Below are positions 1 to 11,874 of a DNA stretch of 64,000 bases, in pieces. The notes below the pieces were generated by a model that was not told where the DNA came from, searched no databases, and was given only the letters and a program-made list of their open reading frames with translations. The stretch's first letter is position 1, and each line of letters begins with the position of its first letter. Source of the stretch: Blastobasis lacticolella (Eukaryota > Arthropoda > Insecta > Lepidoptera > Blastobasidae); assembly GCA_905147135.1 (NCBI GenBank), contig LR990056.1:4474001-4538000 (forward strand). Direction: 5' to 3'. The translations under genes and the position numbers were made by a program.

Positions 1-109
1 CTGGAATTGGCATGGCAAACTGAAATCGCACTAGTTTTATTTCGCACGCTCGCTCTGTAGGACGCCTAAGTTTTCTTGTCTGTGAAGTGGTTTTTACAGG
101 TATAGTTTA

Positions 110-362
110 TATATAAATAAAAATAATATAATAAATAATTGTGTACAAATTCACTCAGCGCCATCTAGCCCCAAACAAAGCAAAGCTTGTGCTATGGGTG
201 CTAGATAACTGATAAACTACTTATATACTTTTAAATACATACTTATTATACATAGAACACCCGTAACAGAAATTAAAATTCATCATTTCAATTTCTGCCC
301 GGCCGGGAATCGAACCCGGGACCTCTTGCGTGGGATGCCACTGAACCACTCAGGTCGTCATA
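110..362 (-). mobile_element. SINE-B (second tRNA-derived family), complete head
   Basis: The reverse strand starts GACCTGAGTGGTTCAGTGG, B box GGGTTCGATTCCCGG, then a body with AATTTCTGTTACGGG and GGGGCTAGATGGCGCTG, and an AT-rich tail. The B-box block could be taken for a tRNA but the body shows it is a SINE. Confidence 0.85.
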
Positions 363-1039
363 TACTTGACAGTAGTACCTATTGAAGATAATGGTCTATT
401 ATTTTATATTAAATCTGTACAAAACAATTCAAAGTAAATTACGTTAGTATTAAGTAAAAGAATGAATAATATTCTACCGTCACGGAGTGCGAATTAGCTC
501 CCAGTAGAAGACCTTGGTCAACCTTGTTTTGCCAACGGTATTAGAGGCACACCTAACCAGTAGCAAGCTCGTTGCGGCGCGGTTGAGTTTTCTTTTTTGT
601 GCAATATGGCAAAAATACAGGTCCCTGCTAATGTGTGTGGGTTAATCATAAGATGTTGTTTATTGTAAAATAAGTTATATATTAAATGATAAAATAAATT
701 AATGTCAACAAATATCATTATCATTAAATAATAATACAACCGTCAACAAATTGTAATCCACAATAATGCTTCGTCCAAAATGCGGGTAGTCAATGAGGGT
801 AGTAAATAATGTAACGTCAAAGAAAGGGGAAAAAGAAAAACCAGCAACACAACCAAAATAACCTGCATAAGTCACCAGACATCGTGAAAGAACGATAATG
901 ACTACTCGAATAGCCCTCCCCTAAAGTAATAAATCATAAGATTAAGTAAAACCCTATTTATTGGTACCTGTCTGTGTGTGATAGTATTTACATTTTAACT
1001 ACCTACCTAGTACGTATACTTCTCTATAATAAGTTCAAG
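363..1039. other. AT-rich, nothing recognised
   Basis: No gene or known repeat seen; the 73-codon minus frame here has no domain. Confidence 0.5.
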
Positions 1040-1258
1040 TAAGTATAATCTGTTTATTCTGACTTGTCTTGTTTGGTGAACAAACAATGCCCAAAATCAC
1101 GACTTGCCGTATCAATCACGCTACGTATATTGTGTACAAATGTCTTGAATTATACAAGAAATACATAGACTTTAAATACTGCTGCACATTATCCATTTAA
1201 ATACATAATTTGCTGAACCAAATAGGACAAGTCAGTTTGGACAGATTATAGGTATACT
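1040..1258. mobile_element. MITE copy 1 (CTGACTTGTC ends)
   Basis: The left side ATAATCTGTTTATTCTGACT and the right side inverted, ATAATCTGTCCAAACTGACT, define TIRs. The interior (GACTTGCCGTATCAAT, CTGCTGCACATTATCC) is shared with 19726-19940. Confidence 0.75.
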
Positions 1259-2086
1259 ATTTCGCTTTACTGTACCTAGAGCTTTAGCGTTCCGTCCAAC
1301 AGCGCAATGTGGAAATGACGGTAGGCTGCACCCTACATGTTTGTTATATTCGCGAACTGAGGGTACGCGGCGGGCCGGCGGTGCGATGCATTAAGCTGAT
1401 TAAAAACGCATAATTACCGTAGGCCATATTGGTTTGAAGCTATTACTTAATTTGCAATTAGTCGCTGTTTGTTTTAGCTGATTGCAAAACCAGATTGGAT
1501 TGTAATTATTTTGTATTTTAGTTGATACCTTCTATTATACTCCGATATGACATGCAGGATCAGGAGTGTAAGCAAGATGCCACTATAAAAATAAACCCAA
1601 GGGGTGGATTATTTAAAACAGTGTTTTTTTTTAATAATCATACGATTTTATTTCATTTTGAATGTTATAATTTTTATCAATATTTCAAAGGTCTTAAACA
1701 ACACACTCATTCTTTGTAATATATGTAATAAATTAATAACCATTTGTTTACGCTTTTGATATCGAATTTCATCTCTGATTATAAGTTCGATGGAAGGCTT
1801 TTATGCTGAGGGACGAAAGTAAGTCACGTTATTAGTAACGTGCTAAGAACGTGGTGATTATGAATTTAGATGGATGAGGTAGTAGAGGCTGACCATAGAA
1901 AAGATGGATGGATTGTGTTTGTATGGCGACATGTACGTAAAAGGGGTGAATTCCAAAAGGACAAAGTATATGATTAAATGAATGCCATATATATAGGTAC
2001 ACCCGTATTTAGAAACGTAACTGTGAAGTCGCGAAAGCACAGGGTTCCAATTGACAATACTTGAGTGGCGATCAGCACAATCACTG
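1259..2086. other. nothing recognised
   Basis: A GC-rich patch (GGTACGCGGCGGGCCGGCGG) at 1363-1382 stands out; short frames are noise. Confidence 0.45.
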
Positions 2087-2437
2087 GAGCGTTGGTGGTC
2101 TAGTGGTAACGGTATCCGACTCGAAATGTGAGAGATATCGGGTTCGAATCCCGCTGCGGCCATGTACCAATTACTCTTTTCTCATATACGTTAGTTGAAT
2201 ACTAACCGATGCTCTTACGGTGAGGGAAAACATCGTGATAAAACCTGCACATTCAGGCGACTGGATGTGTCGCCATAATCCAATCCGGTCAGGTTCCACT
2301 AGTAGCAGGGTCTTGGAGGTCAGATGGCAGTCGCTCCACTGTCATTACCTGATCTGCCAAATCCTGGATCATGGTTAAGGCGCATCCCAGACCCTTATGC
2401 GCGAGATCAGAACTGGAACATTAACGCCATAATCTTC
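2087..2437 (+). mobile_element. SINE-A (tRNA-derived), near full length
   Basis: The head is tRNA-like: GGTGGTCTAGTGGTAACGG (A-box region) and GGGTTCGAATCCC (B box), then the family body with GAGGGAAAACATCGTGAT and GTCAGGTTCC, ending TTAACGCCATAATC. The mini-Helitron pair begins five bases later. It is not a real tRNA gene: no acceptor pairing, and the body continues for 280 bases. Confidence 0.85.
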
Positions 2438-2441
2438 TTCT

Positions 2442-2648
2442 TCTAATATATAAAATTCTCGTGTCACAGTTTTCGTTGCTATACTCCTCCGAAACGGCTT
2501 GATCGATTTTGATTAAATTTTTTGTGCTTATCCGGTATCTATGAGAATCGGCCAACATCTATTTTTCATCCCCCTAAATGTTAGGGGTAGTCCACCCCTA
2601 ATTTTTTTTTTATTTATATGGCAAAACAACGTTTGCCGGGTCAGCTAG
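2442..2648 (+). mobile_element. mini-Helitron, first copy of tandem pair
   Basis: 207 bp from 5' TC (TCTAATATATAAAATTCTCG) to 3' CTAG (GGGTCAGCTAG). Just before the end is the hairpin GGCAAA-ACAACG-TTTGCC. A TC start, a subterminal hairpin and a CTRR end are the Helitron signature. There is no coding capacity, so it is non-autonomous. Confidence 0.75.
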
Positions 2649-2855
2649 TCTAATATATAAAATTCTCGTTTCACAGTTTTCGTTGCCATACTCCTCCGAA
2701 ACGGCTTGACCGATTTTGATGAAATTTTTTGTGCTTATCCGGTATCTATGAGAATCGGCCAACATCTATTTTTCATCCCCCTAAATGTTAGGGGTAGTCC
2801 ACCCCTAAATTTTATTTTATTTATATGACAAAACAACGTTTGCCGGGTCAGCTAG
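2649..2855 (+). mobile_element. mini-Helitron, second copy of tandem pair
   Basis: Exactly 207 bp again, starting with TC directly after the CTAG of copy 1 and ending in CTAG followed by T. It differs from copy 1 by scattered substitutions; one changes the hairpin stem from GGCAAA to GACAAA. Confidence 0.75.
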
Positions 2856-4147
2856 TTATTTTTATAGAGCTGTATGTAACACAGTACGTTCACTTATCAG
2901 ACGAGCACAGTGAGAACACATAGTATCACTACTTTTAGGCGCTTTAGTAAGTATAGTTTTTAAATACAGCTGATATTGTACCAACCCCACCGACAGCAGT
3001 GTTTTCTGTTTATGTTTTTCCAATAAGTACCTAAGATTATCAACACGCCAGCGTGGCCATTAGTGCAAAAGTAAAACCCTCTACAAATCCCAAGTTTGGA
3101 AAAGTGGATCATGATTGACGTACGCCCCGGTGTTGCGGATGTCCACGGGTAGCGGTGTATACTTACCATCAGGTGACTTACTTCGTTTGCCATCCTCTAA
3201 TAAAAAAAACTTCCAACCCCACCCGGCTTTGCACAGGTTTTGTCGACTTTTCTTTACTAAAATATGCTTGTATTATACTTATAAACCTCTCGAAAGAAGT
3301 TATCTAGCTGTTTAGGAGGATTTAGCGGAAATACGTACAGACAGACATATAGACAGACGCGGAAAACGACTTTAATTTTACTATGAAAGGATAACAAAGG
3401 ATAAGAATAACGCCGAACGCCCCTTGTTTAAGATATGAATCAGCGAAAATACACTCATCGACAGAAAAAGTAGTCCAAGTACTTCCTATTATAGTTCGTC
3501 CTACCTACCTCCTCCATTTTCTAAGGGCATTCACACTATTAAGGATAAATAATCGCCTCGCCCAGACCTCTCTAGGAAACACGCTTAAGCACTCGTGATG
3601 GGGACGCGCCCTTATGAGGTTTCACTCACAACGACACCCTTAATACCTACAGGATACGGGCGTCTGTGACTGATATGAAATGAAATAAGTGAAATATGAA
3701 ACTGGCTTGTACGTATTTATAGATTTAATTTAGGAAAGAGATGTAAAATTTGGTATTTTATGAAATATAATGTATTTCCTTTCATCGAGCGGTGTAGTAC
3801 CTACTCACCAAGACCATTCCAAAGAGCCCAAACACGGTAGGTTATCTTATTGCTTTCATTAGTTCCTATGAATACCTTCCAACTCCATCAGACCAGCACC
3901 ATGTTACCATATTAGTGTATTGTCATCCAAGTTACATAGGTATACCAAATTCCAGCTCAATCGGACACAAACAAATGGTCGAAAAATGGTTTGTAAATTT
4001 TGACGGACAACTTTACATCAAACGCAGCAGAGCAAGCTAAATAATAGCTTGTAAAAATAAACAACAATAAACAAACACAAACAACACACCGTTTGCCGTA
4101 GATAACAAGGAATAGTTTTGTACGCATTCAAACTAAAGTTTTAGGCA
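2856..4147. other. nothing recognised apart from a LINE-C-like tail
   Basis: Short frames at 2960-3315 overlap that tail; the rest is unassigned. Confidence 0.45.
3145..3210 (+). repeat. LINE-C-like terminal tail, diverged
   Basis: TTACCATCAGGTGACTTACT, then TTTGCCATCCTCTAATAAAA with an A run. Weak match. Confidence 0.4.
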
Positions 4148-4525
4148 AAAGATCTAGAGTCTCCATCGGCTGTAAAATGGGCAGCAGCGTTTTCCATTTT
4201 TTTTATACCACTGAGGTGGCAAACAAGCTTACGGCCTGCCTGATGGTGAGCAGTCACCGCAGCTTATGGACGTTTGCAATACCAGGGGCATCACCCACGC
4301 GTTGCCGACCCCGTAAAAACCTTTTCACCACTTTCTTGAAGAACTCCATGTTGTACTCTCCAGGTAGTTCATTCCACAACATATATTTATAACACTGCGA
4401 TCTCCAACTCGCCTGCTAAGCGTGGATATTATGGCAATAACCTCCCCTCTTACTCTTATGGGAGAGGCCCTAAGTCCTACAGTTTACTGTTATGGGCTGT
4501 AATGATGATGATAATTGAATATAAG
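4148..4525 (+). mobile_element. LINE-E 3' end, split by a LINE-C insertion
   Basis: AAAAGATCTAGAGTCTCC and GGGCAGCAGCGTTTTCCATT lie before the insert; ATTTATAACACTGCGATCTC to ACTGTTATGGGCTGTAATGA lies after. It ends in a GATGATGATAAT simple tail. Confidence 0.7.
4195..4383 (-). repeat. LINE-C 3' end inserted in a LINE-E copy
   Basis: From TTTTTTATACCACTGAGGTGG (read on +) to TAGTTCATTCCACAAC. LINE-E sequence flanks it on both sides (4148-4194 and 4384-4525). Confidence 0.75.
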
Positions 4526-6299
4526 TACTTACTTTTTTCGCATCTTAATTCAAATTAAACTGACATTTCAATTACACTGAAACACAACCATACTCACAAA
4601 GTGTGCAATAGCGGCGACTACTGTCATGGACAGGTCTCGGAACCGGTAGAGATCAAAGAACACGTCTCTGCCCTTCCTGTTTCTAAACATGCAAACCTTT
4701 GACTGAGAGTGACACAAACACAACCAGGAAGTATGCGGATGACGATACGGATTATGGTGCTACCAATCTGCGCTATTTAATGGCAGAAATTCGTTCGTTT
4801 TCTTGCCATCCACGAAGCACAAGTTGACGGCGCTTTTGTGGAAATAAGTGTTGTTTTACGGAATAGAATTAAGGGCGAACTGTACTTTAAACAACTAAAC
4901 TATTTGTTAACAATACACATTTTTGTTATATAGGTAGCATTATAAAGTAATTAAGGATACCCGAGCTTACGTTCCTTATAAAATGGTATGGCCCACCTAT
5001 CAGCAACCTATTATCATGAAAATTGTATTGTACTATGTTGGTGTGTCTTAAATAAAGAATAAAACGAAATGTATGTGAGTATGAAAGTTTTTTCATCTAT
5101 AAAATAAACAATAACAAATAAAATAAAAATGTCGTGTCGTCGCGTTGTGAAGAAAACTCTGAGAATAAAGCAGGGTCCACATTTGCGCCTCGTGATTCCC
5201 TCTCGACGTGAGAACGAGCCTTTATGGGTGTAATATTGTGTAAATTTGCTCTGTGAGCAGAATCCATAATATAACTGATGCATCCTGCATGATTTACTGG
5301 TTTTCCTGCGTTTATGGGGGATTTTATGAGAAGAGGGTGCGAAGATAGGCGTTTTTATAGTATTTAGTAGTACTGAAGGCATTTCTTTTCCCTAACCTTT
5401 GTAATTACAACACTTTGTTTATTCCTCCAGAGATAGTCTATGTCATTGTGCTGTCTACCGTCTGTACTTTTGGATTTTTCCGAGGAACTGTTTTATTTGG
5501 TACCATCGTCACTTTTCCGACGTATGCTCCTCCGTCCACCATGTTGCGTAGACGTTAGAAAAAAGAAAATAAAAGCGGCAATTTAAAATCGATTACAATA
5601 TTTAGTATCTGGAATCCCAATTTATTTGCTTGTAGAGAGATTTCGCTCTTCCATACCCAAAAATATTATCTATTCTAATAACTATCTTTAAATAATTTAA
5701 AGATTCAGTAGTAAGCAAAATTAGGGGTTTAACAAACAAAATCTAACTAATTACATTATAAACGTGATCAAACTACCGCAGCCTTCTAATATTTTCTACT
5801 CATCTAACTTGTCGTTTTATCGTTTGATAATTCGAATCACGATTCTTGAGGCAAATTCCCTTCTATTATCTACAAACTACTAAGGCACAACTCCCTTCCA
5901 TGGCAGAGCTTAGACAAGCAGAATGGGATGACTATGCAATTATTCTTCTAATTGGCGCCTGCGACGAAAGAATAATCTGTTACGTCACGTTTCTCTTCGA
6001 AGCAATTCAATTAATTGCTGGTGAATGATGATCGAGCTTGATTGGCGATATCTTTACACTGTCGAGGAGTAGAAAGGTTCGTTACTATTTAATTTCAGGT
6101 CTCATAGATTGTATCATTAAATATGCTCAGATAAAATGTATCTACCTGATAAAGTGATATACTACCAAATTAAAACAAACTATAATTCCATATAATAAGA
6201 AGTAACTATACGATTCCATTTTAGTCACATACTAATCAGACTGATATGTTATATCTGAGAAATGAAAAATCCACCTTAAGACATTTAATTAAATAAATA
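4526..6299. other. unassigned AT-rich stretch
   Basis: A 122-codon minus frame at 5014-5382 has no domain; the opposite strand holds MSCRRVVKKTLRIKQGPHLR, stop after 34 codons. Neither is supported as a gene. Confidence 0.4.
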
Positions 6300-6487
6300 T
6301 ATATGATTTTACAAATTCAGACAGCGCCATCTAGCCCCAAAGAAAGCAAATGTGTTATAAATATGAAAATAAACTACCATTATACTTTTTTCCATACATA
6401 CTTATTATCCATACTAGGTACATTCAGACCCGTAACAGAAATTAACATTCATCTTTTCAATTTCTGCTCGGCCGGAAATTGAACCCG
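6300..6487 (-). mobile_element. SINE-B, head truncated
   Basis: Reverse copy: AGCGCCATCTAGCCCCAAAG near 6325 to TTTCTGCTCGGCCGGAAATT; decayed after the B box. Confidence 0.8.
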
Positions 6488-6489
6488 AT

Positions 6490-6655
6490 AAGATAAGATA
6501 CAATGTATATCTTTATAAAAGCTTAGCCTAGTTACTTCAAGTTTATATCTTGGTAATAAATATAGGTAACATAACTTATAAGATAAAATTTATATCTTTA
6601 TAGAAGCTTAGCCTGGTTACACTGTTGGTATCTATGTAATAAACTTCTAAACATA
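6490..6655. repeat. 85-bp tandem duplication
   Basis: TATATCTTTATAAAAGCTTA at 6506 recurs as TATATCTTTATAGAAGCTTA at 6591, with neighbouring sequence also repeated. Confidence 0.7.
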
Positions 6656-6699
6656 GTATAAAACTAAGTACCTTCCCGCCTTCTGTCCCTATGTAATAT

Positions 6700-6880
6700 G
6701 CATGTATCTATATACGCTTATTTCTTTTAAACTACGCAACGGATTTTAATGCAGTTATCAACAATATATAGAGCGATTCAAAAGGAAGGTTTATCCAAGA
6801 GAAAAATGGTAGGTAGGGTATAGTAAGTGTACGCAAACGAAGTCGCGCCGGGTATTTTATTTCTTTTTGCGCCCTACGCA
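6700..6880 (+). repeat. Helitron-like relic
   Basis: AACTACGCAACGGATTTTAA, GAAGGTTTATCCAAGAG, TACGCAAACGAAGTCGCGCC resemble a dispersed lepidopteran repeat; a reverse relative is at 8670-8715 (GCGCGACTTCGTTCGCGTAC). Confidence 0.5.
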
Positions 6881-7317
6881 AAGGAATGGGCACCCTCCGG
6901 TATAGCGGTTGGGAGGGAGGAGGTGAACTCTCATGAGTACCAGCCGGTCGGCCGGACTGGTTATGCACGACTCGCCAAAATAGAACCTAGGCGCATACGT
7001 ACTAAACACCCCCTGGGAGCACCTGTAGCCATAAGGGCTTTTCAGGTTACAGTCGCGCCGGGTCCACTAATAATAGATATAGGTACAACTTGTTTGCTAG
7101 TTGCACACACATGCACACTACATGGTAATTGCTCACTGACCCAATCTTCCCGTGTGACCGATTCGATCTCGTCAATGCAAAAATGTCCAGAATGCTGAAT
7201 GGGTATCCCGTTTGGCCGTGTCGGTTATGAGGTCTACACAGACTAGCAGCGGTAAATAATGTATTAACTGATAGTTTCTGTTTCGTATTTACTATTTCGT
7301 GCGATAGAGATTTTGAA

Positions 7318-7550
7318 TATTTTTTTTTGTGTTATACGGAAGACAAATAGGTTAGCGGGCCACCTGATGGAAAGTGGTCTATGGACGCCGCCTATGGACA
7401 TCAGCAACACCAGGGGAGTCACCAATGCGTTGCTCACCTCTGAAGCGACCTCTAATATACCTCTTGAACGATCCCATGTCATAGTCCAAAGGAAACACTG
7501 TGGCTGGGAGCTCATTCCATATTCGAATTGTACGAGAGAGATACGTGCTT
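7318..7550 (-). repeat. LINE-D 3' end
   Basis: On the minus strand the family reads to ...CACTTTCCATCAGGTGGCCC, then TTTGTCTTCCGTATAACAC and A residues. The coding remnant is VSNALVTPLVLLMSIGG. The reading frames here are remnants of this repeat. Confidence 0.65.
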
Positions 7551-7555
7551 TCAAA

Positions 7556-7612
7556 TCATGGCTTTAATGTCCCGGTTGTTCTCTCGCATGCGAGGGCTCG
7601 GGGTCCGCAGTG
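7556..7612 (-). repeat. SINE-A 3' fragment
   Basis: TTTAATGTCCCGGTTGTTCT and GGGGTCCGC match the reverse 3' end of SINE-A. A weaker fragment (GTCTTGGCG, then GGGCCCCGGGTCCGCCTT) lies at 7876-7918. Confidence 0.55.
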
Positions 7613-7770
7613 GAGCTGTTAAATGGGAAACCTCACTATATTGGATAATCGATCATAGAGATGCGCTCTACGAAGCCGAACTATATTTGCCGATGTGCAA
7701 TTTTTACCGCCGATATCTGCAATTTGTTGTGTGCGTTGCACTTTTGGCCTAATGTTGATTTGCTTTTATT

Positions 7771-7850
7771 GCTATACTAATTTTTTAAAGAGGAAATGTT
7801 TGAATGTCTGTATATTTGAGGTAGGTAATCTCCAAACCTTCTGAAATGGT
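7771..7850 (+). repeat. dispersed repeat (AAAGAGGAAATGTTTG)
   Basis: Relatives at 59792-59870 (ATACTAATATTATAAAGAGG) and 54592-54690 share the GGGGATAATCTC-type core. These are Helitron-like or other non-coding relics. Confidence 0.45.
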
Positions 7851-7920
7851 TAGAAAATTCGTTCACTAATAGGGTCGTCTTGGCGCTCTTGCGCGCTAGG
7901 GCCCCGGGTCCGCCTTCATC

Positions 7921-9154
7921 ATCATCCAGAACTGGAAGCCAAGGAAGCCAAGGGATCCTTCTAAAAACGCCAAGGTAATAGCCAAGAGGTATAGGCTGAT
8001 AATGAAACTATGGGCACAATCAATGAGGGTTTTCACGATTTCAGATGGCGCTAGAGAGGCATGAGGTCTGTCATGCTATTGGACAGAAACAACTGCTGAA
8101 AAATGACGAATCTATTCCAGCCAATGACAGGGCTTTATTTTGACAGCCGACCTCACGTCACAGCAGTGCTATTTCGTGGTTTTTGGAGTCGAAAACTCAT
8201 TCTGACTTGCATTTTTTGTTTAAAACCTTTTTGGGTAGGATCACAGCGGGATGCAGTACGCCTACACTTTTTAAATCACACCGTCGAAAGCTCGTCAAAC
8301 GAAGCTTTCGGTCCAATAAGCTTAGCAAGTTGTCGAGTCACTGCGCTAACTGGCAGCCTAATGGCCTCTTTACACGAGGCCAGTGACTCGCTCGGCGCTA
8401 GGTGGCTGCGTTTACGAGTGATCATTTTGTGGGATCTTGTATTGGTGTTTCGTCGAGCCCGTCGGATTGAATGTTTAATTTGATAGTTGATATTTATAAT
8501 ATTATTTTTCTAAATAAGAAGTGGTTGTGGATATGAAGCTAGGTATTGCGATTGGGAAATTACTAATCTTACGTAGAGCATCACATTGATATTCATAATA
8601 TTCATATTGTTTCAAAGAGTTCAAGCGTATTTCAGTTTAAATATATTTTATTCTCATTCAAGAACAGCCAGCGCGACTTCGTTCGCGTACACCTACTTTA
8701 CCTCTACCTACTTTTTTCTTCTTGCTCACAAACCTTTGTCTTGAAGCACTCTTATCTATTGTTGAAAACCGTACTCAAATTCGTTGCGTATTTTAAAATA
8801 CCTAAGCGTTAAGGGGCAGACGCCGGGAACCGACTTTGTTTTATACTATATATATATATTATATAGATAATTTGTATTACTTATACGTACATTTATACAT
8901 ATTGTCTCAGTGTACCGACCACCTTAACTAAGTAAATGAAGCCGTTTGTATCGAACATAAGTAGCTCGACTCAATTGGGGGAGTTTTGCCGGAAAACGAG
9001 TACGTAATCGACTTTCAACTTGCCCTCGGGAAGCTATAAGGGGCTTTCAAAAATTACCTTTCAGAGTACCTTCAGTCGATTGAGAGGAATCGTTATTTTC
9101 GAGAAGGGAGCTGCCTAGCTGTATTTTTACAATAAGAAGGCCTAACAAGCCTAA
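7921..9154. other. unassigned
   Basis: 8050-8470 is GC-richer with two overlapping + frames of 126 and 67 codons but no domain or splice evidence; the rest is AT-rich. Confidence 0.4.
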
Positions 9155-9287
9155 GGTTTTGGAATGAACTGCCTGGAGCGGTTTTCCCTGGAGAGTACAA
9201 CATGGAGTTCTTCAAGGGGTGAAAAGGTTTTTACGGGATCGGGAAGCCGTAAGCTTGTTGGCCACCTTCGTGGGATAAAAAAACCCA
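9155..9287 (+). repeat. LINE-C 3' end, internally shortened
   Basis: GGAATGAACTGCCTGGAGCG, GGAGTTCTTCAAGGGG, then GTTGGCCACCTTCGTGGGAT and a short A run. The + frame is a decayed RT C-terminus. Confidence 0.65.
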
Positions 9288-9657
9288 GTAAACAGTTCCG
9301 TTATTCAATCAACCACAAAACAGCTACGCCAATAAAAGGAGGCAATTCTGCTTTATAACGCCTTTTTATTACAAAGTTATATTTAACTTGCATTGTTCGT
9401 ACTGTGTGTGTTAGTTGTTACTCAAAATTTGTATGTGGCGGTTTCTAAATGGCTTAAAGATAAGCTATTTTTAATGCATTATGTATCACAGCTGTAAACC
9501 ATTCGAATAAAATAAAATAAAAATAAATTAATAATAAAATTTGCTAATTATTTTACGACCATTTGTCGATGTAACTTAGATGATAATGAATTAATATGGC
9601 ACCATGGATCTGATCTGATGATTGAGTTGGAAGTTCGTCATAGGAAACAATGAACAC

Positions 9658-9720
9658 AATAAGATATTACCATCAGGCAGGCCGCAAGCTTGTTTGCCAC
9701 CAAAGTGATAATAAAAAAAG
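9658..9720 (+). repeat. LINE-C terminal tail
   Basis: ATTACCATCAGGCAGGCCGC, then TTGTTTGCCACCAAAGTG and an A-rich end. Confidence 0.65.
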
Positions 9721-10421
9721 ACCCATCGTGTTTGGGCTCTTTGGAATAGGTACTAAATATAACGCGCGAAACAAGCTTGAACAACAATTTTCATTTCAGA
9801 ACTTATTATATACCTACTTAGGTCCAGTTTTTGCCACCTGGTTAGATAATTTTGTGGCACTGTACCACAGAGATAGATTCTAATTCAATAAACCTACGTT
9901 CGTCTCAATGCACCGCCGTAATACACGAACATCCCTCATATTAAACTTCACGAACTCGCTAAGTAGCGACATTGAAGTTGTTTCCGCTAATTACTTACCT
10001 GTAAGCACCTACTCATTTGATTACGTTACCTCCGCTCCAGCTACAGATCTACAAGGATCTTTCGGTACTTGCATGAGGGCGTCGGTGTCAAGCAACTCCA
10101 GCTGTCTGTCAAAAGTAAAGATTTACAAGATGGTTAGTTCTGATTTCTGCCACATGCCAAGATCCTTGAGATCTGTAGACATAGTTGTAGTAGTCTTTTT
10201 GGTTTTCATTATAAGAACAATTATATTGTGAGGCCACAGGACTTCTATTTCATATGGCGAGAGGCTTTTCATCAGGTGGCCTGTCTGTTTCTTCCACTGA
10301 GTAGTAATATCCTATCCTAACTTATCCGACAGGAAAACGTCGGAAATCCCCCGACCAAGTACTTCTACATATATGATGATAAATAATATTATTATTACAC
10401 TCAACATTTTCTTTAAAAAAA
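9721..10421. other. unassigned
   Basis: A 107-codon + frame (9908-10231) has no recognised domain. Confidence 0.4.
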
Positions 10422-10575
10422 TCATCTTGGCGTTAATGTTCCATTTGTACTCTCGAGAACGAGGGCCCCGGTAAGCCTTGATCCAGGATTTTCGATCAGG
10501 TAATTACAGTGGAGCGACTACCATCTGACCTCCGCGACCCTGCTACCAGGGGAACCTGACCAGATTGGATCATGG
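10422..10575 (-). mobile_element. SINE-A, 3' part
   Basis: Reverse orientation: ATCTTGGCGTTAATGTTCC, then ACCAGGGGAACCTGACCAG and TTGGATCATGG. The tRNA head is missing. Confidence 0.8.
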
Positions 10576-10792
10576 TTTTCTTACAGTACTGTATAAATTT
10601 TAATGAAACAAACAGCTGTGAACCGTCACAATAAAACGCTTTTAAATATACAAAATGTATCGAAATCGTCTACCCATTCGGGTGCTACGATGTCACAGAT
10701 AGACTACACACCTCTACAGATACACATGCACACACGTCAAACATGCACATAACACATTTTTTTTATTACCTAGGGAGGCATACGAATCCACC

Positions 10793-11078
10793 TTTTTTTT
10801 TTATACCACTAAAGTAGCAAACAAGCTTACGGCCTGCCTGATGGTAAACAGTCACCGCAGCCTATGGACGTTTGCAATACCAGGGGCATCACCCAAGCGT
10901 TGCCGATCCCGTAAAAATCTTTCTATCCTTTTCTTGAAGAACTCCATGTTGAACTCTCCAGGGAAAACCTCTCCAGGTAGTTCATTCCACAACCTTAGTG
11001 TGCGTGGAAAAAGTTCCTCTGGAACCGCACAGTTCGCGACCAATTTGGCTCCAAAAACCTTATAGCGGCCACCGTCGT
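10793..11078 (-). pseudogene. LINE-C 3' end with RT C-terminus
   Basis: The minus strand reads LWNELPGEVFPGEFNMEFFK, then KRIERFLRDRQRLG and ANVHRLR, the C-terminus of a non-LTR ORF2, followed by a tail that ends GGTATAAAAAAA. It is the best-preserved copy of this family in the window; the + frame here is a shadow. Confidence 0.75.
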
Positions 11079-11874
11079 CCAGGACATCTGCAACCTAAAG
11101 AGAGGGGATGCGGTGCCGGCCATAACCACCCAATTTACTTTCGTTGGTGGTTTAAAGATAGCTTAGATCTACCTGTTTTTAACTTATACGAGTACATAGA
11201 CGAAACCACTACAACTTCCGCATAGCCGCACCGCTTAATCCTCCCGCGAGCTGAATTTTAGAACTTTCTGCTAAAAGCATTTGCACCTGGGATCCGACTT
11301 GGGGAAACTAAAGCCTTTAGCGGAGCTATCGTTTACACTTCACCGTACGCGAATACCGCATATCGTGTAACTTTATGTATGTACTTAGGCGTATAACTTT
11401 GATTCTCTAGCTAGTGCTGTTTATCGAGATATGCGAAGAGCGTTGGCGAGGCCACCGGTGAAGGTGGATGCACAACGGCAATGGCTGTTTGCCGTCTGGA
11501 ATGCTGCTGGTTATAGGCTGGTGCTAGACGATCTGCCTCGGATAAATTGTCATAGGGCATTCGTGATTAAATACAAAATTAGAAATAGTAGCGTGGATTT
11601 TCGTTCAATTACTTTCTACTTTCGACTACTTTCGTTCTTAATTAAGGCACAAGCTACCAAAGAAAAAGTTGGTCAAATGCCTGACTAGTCTAATTAGAAA
11701 CAAAAGATAAAGGGAGGATCATATGCTTACTATACCCCTGGTATACCAAACTCTTTAAGGATGTAAAACTGAGTATACTAATATACTCACCGAACATGTG
11801 CTGGTTAGAACTCCACTGTTTATTACTGTGTCAGCAATTGAAAATAGACCTAAACGACCTTTTCCCTCCCCCAG
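11079..11874. other. upstream of the first visible SBSPON-like exon
   Basis: I looked for a somatomedin-B type Cys-rich exon and found none. Presumably intron. Confidence 0.4.

Noticed and set aside
295..362. tRNA-like block GGGAATCGAACCCGGGACC read as a tRNA gene
   Set aside because: It is the head of a SINE-B copy: the same 250-base body follows at four other sites and no complete cloverleaf is evident.
2087..2165. tRNA gene on the + strand
   Set aside because: It is the SINE-A head; about 15 copies with the same non-tRNA body exist in the window.
5014..5382. 122-codon minus-strand frame as a gene
   Set aside because: No domain, AT-rich, no splice or start context; the opposite strand is also open in parts.
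8103..8483. 126-codon + frame as a gene
   Set aside because: Overlapped by another open frame, no recognised domain, no supporting splice sites.
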